DNA of 64,000 bases from Variovorax sp. J2L1-78. GTDB lineage: Bacteria; Pseudomonadota; Gammaproteobacteria; Burkholderiales; Burkholderiaceae_C. The notes under the pieces are model-generated. The model was not told the DNA's origin, did no database searches, and saw only the letters and a program-made list of their open reading frames with translations. Numbering within the stretch: position 1 is the first letter of the stretch; each line of letters starts with the position of its first letter. Position numbers and translations under genes: made by a program. The DNA is taken from positions 1,240,001 through 1,304,000 of the forward strand of contig NZ_JASZYB010000001.1 of NCBI RefSeq assembly GCF_030317205.1, read 5' to 3'. Of the stretch, positions 63,267-64,000 are shown piece after piece.

Positions 63267-64000
63267 TCAGGCGGCCGGCCCGCGGCAGGCCGCAAAGGCA
63301 TCGAGCGCCGGCTTGTAGGTCGGCGTCTTCAGGTCCATGACGCCAAGCACGGTGTGGTAGAGGTTGTCGTGCGTCAGCGCAGCGTCGCGGCCCTTCGACA
63401 GGCATGCGGCCGACAGGTGCTCGCGCGCCTTCAGGCCATCGCCGAACCACGCCACCATCGGCACGTGCTTCTGCACATCGGGCGCGATGTTGTACGGCAG
63501 ACCATGCAGGAACAGCCCGTACTCGCCGAGCGACTCGCCATGGTCACTCATGTAGAGCATGCCGGTGTCATAGCGCTGCGACTGTGCCTGCAGCCAGTCG
63601 ATGGTGCGCGCCAGGAAGCGGTCGGTGTGCGCGATCGAGTTGTCGTAGGCGTTCATCAGTTCGCCGTGGCTGCAGTCGGCCAGCACGTTGGTGGTGCATT
63701 CGGGCATGAAGCGCTTGGTGTCGGGCGCCGAGCGCTTGGCGTAGGACGGTCCGTGGCTGCCCATCTGGTGCAGCACCAGCAGCACGCCGCGATCGCGGCG
63801 CTCGGCCGGCAGCGCGGCCAGGCGCTGGTCGATGTTCTTGAGCATCACGTCGTCCAGGCATTCGTCGCCGTCGCACAGCGCGCTGCGCGTGGCCGCGTCG
63901 AGCCCCTCGGATGCCGACACGGTGGGCACGCGCACGCACACGCCCTTGCAGCCGGCCTGGTTGTCGATCCACAGCACCGCGAGGCCTGCGGCCTGCGCGA
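63267..64000 (-). CDS. eptA: lipid A phosphoethanolamine transferase, C-terminal part
   Basis: The 3' part of a sulfatase-fold phosphoethanolamine transferase; the gene continues beyond the window end, so the membrane domain and the catalytic Thr region are missing. The visible 243 residues show AVLWIDNQAGCKGVCVRVP, the disulfide-rich ECTTNVLADCSHGELMNAYDNS cut to CTTNVLADCSHGEL, VLLVLHQMGSHGPSYAKR, and the metal-binding YMSDHGESLGEYGLFLHG. These match EptA/MCR-type enzymes that modify lipid A. It is convergent with the peroxidase-related gene, 4 bp from its stop. Confidence 0.9.
   Translation of the reverse strand, partial: AQAAGLAVLWIDNQAGCKGVCVRVPTVSASEGLDAATRSALCDGDECLDDVMLKNIDQRLAALPAERRDRGVLLVLHQMGSHGPSYAKRSAPDTKRFMPECTTNVLADCSHGELMNAYDNSIAHTDRFLARTIDWLQAQSQRYDTGMLYMSDHGESLGEYGLFLHGLPYNIAPDVQKHVPMVAWFGDGLKAREHLSAACLSKGRDAALTHDNLYHTVLGVMDLKTPTYKPALDAFAACRGPAA

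Overview
The window is high-GC DNA with dense, mostly short-spaced genes. It looks like a betaproteobacterial chromosome of the Comamonadaceae type, close to Variovorax and its relatives. Pointers are two Bug-type tricarboxylate-transporter binding proteins beside regulators or permeases, a valine-degradation operon under a divergent LysR gene, DUF6279 and YnfA proteins, periplasmic glucan genes, and a short STGSGQA-encoding palindrome of a kind I recall as dispersed in this family. I found no transposase, integrase, CRISPR array, rRNA or tRNA. The taxonomic call is inference; no search was run.

Layout. 1-3.3 kb: the end of an SDR oxidoreductase, two small ferredoxin-like-fold proteins (YciI, ABM), a GlxA-type regulator and a SLAC1-type channel. 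3.3-7.1 kb: two divergent secreted phosphatases (PhoD-like and UshA-like) around a 40-bp palindrome that reads as back-to-back Pho boxes. 7.2-13.1 kb: an EAL/GGDEF protein, a DUF6279 lipoprotein, aspartate dehydrogenase, an ECF sigma/anti-sigma pair and a DUF3455 lipoprotein. 13.4-17.4 kb: a small periplasmic protein, an M48 protease lipoprotein, a CHASE2 membrane protein and an FHA protein on one strand. 17.4-23.2 kb: the valine/isobutyrate operon (mmsB, HIBCH, acyl-CoA dehydrogenase, mmsA) with a divergent LysR regulator.

23.2-29.8 kb is the most interesting region. It holds a VpsR-like sigma-54 activator, an outer-membrane beta-barrel with an N-terminal coiled coil (FapF-like), a 420-residue Gly/Ser/Asn/Ala low-complexity secreted protein, two small secreted proteins with double-glycine motifs, and a periplasmic C39 peptidase (FapD-like). 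A consensus -24/-12 promoter and an upstream palindrome lie in the control region. I read this as a variant functional-amyloid (Fap-like) fibre or adhesin export system.

29.9-43.6 kb: a CoA transferase, the beta-glucosidase BglX, OpgG, a DHA2 efflux pump, 3-oxoacid CoA-transferase subunits under a divergent PAS-LuxR regulator, OpgD, a membrane diguanylate cyclase and an RNase H-like protein. 43.8-50.7 kb: two response regulators, a DedA-rhodanese fusion, an MFS pump, an FKBP isomerase, and a hydrolase-ACP-ketosynthase cassette. 50.7-58.1 kb: an ethanolamine-type permease behind a second consensus sigma-54 promoter, two Bug proteins, a LysR regulator, an amidase and a DHA2 pump. 58.2-64 kb: YnfA, a three-subunit GMC dehydrogenase/cytochrome c complex, a peroxidase-related protein and the C-terminal part of a lipid A phosphoethanolamine transferase cut by the window end.
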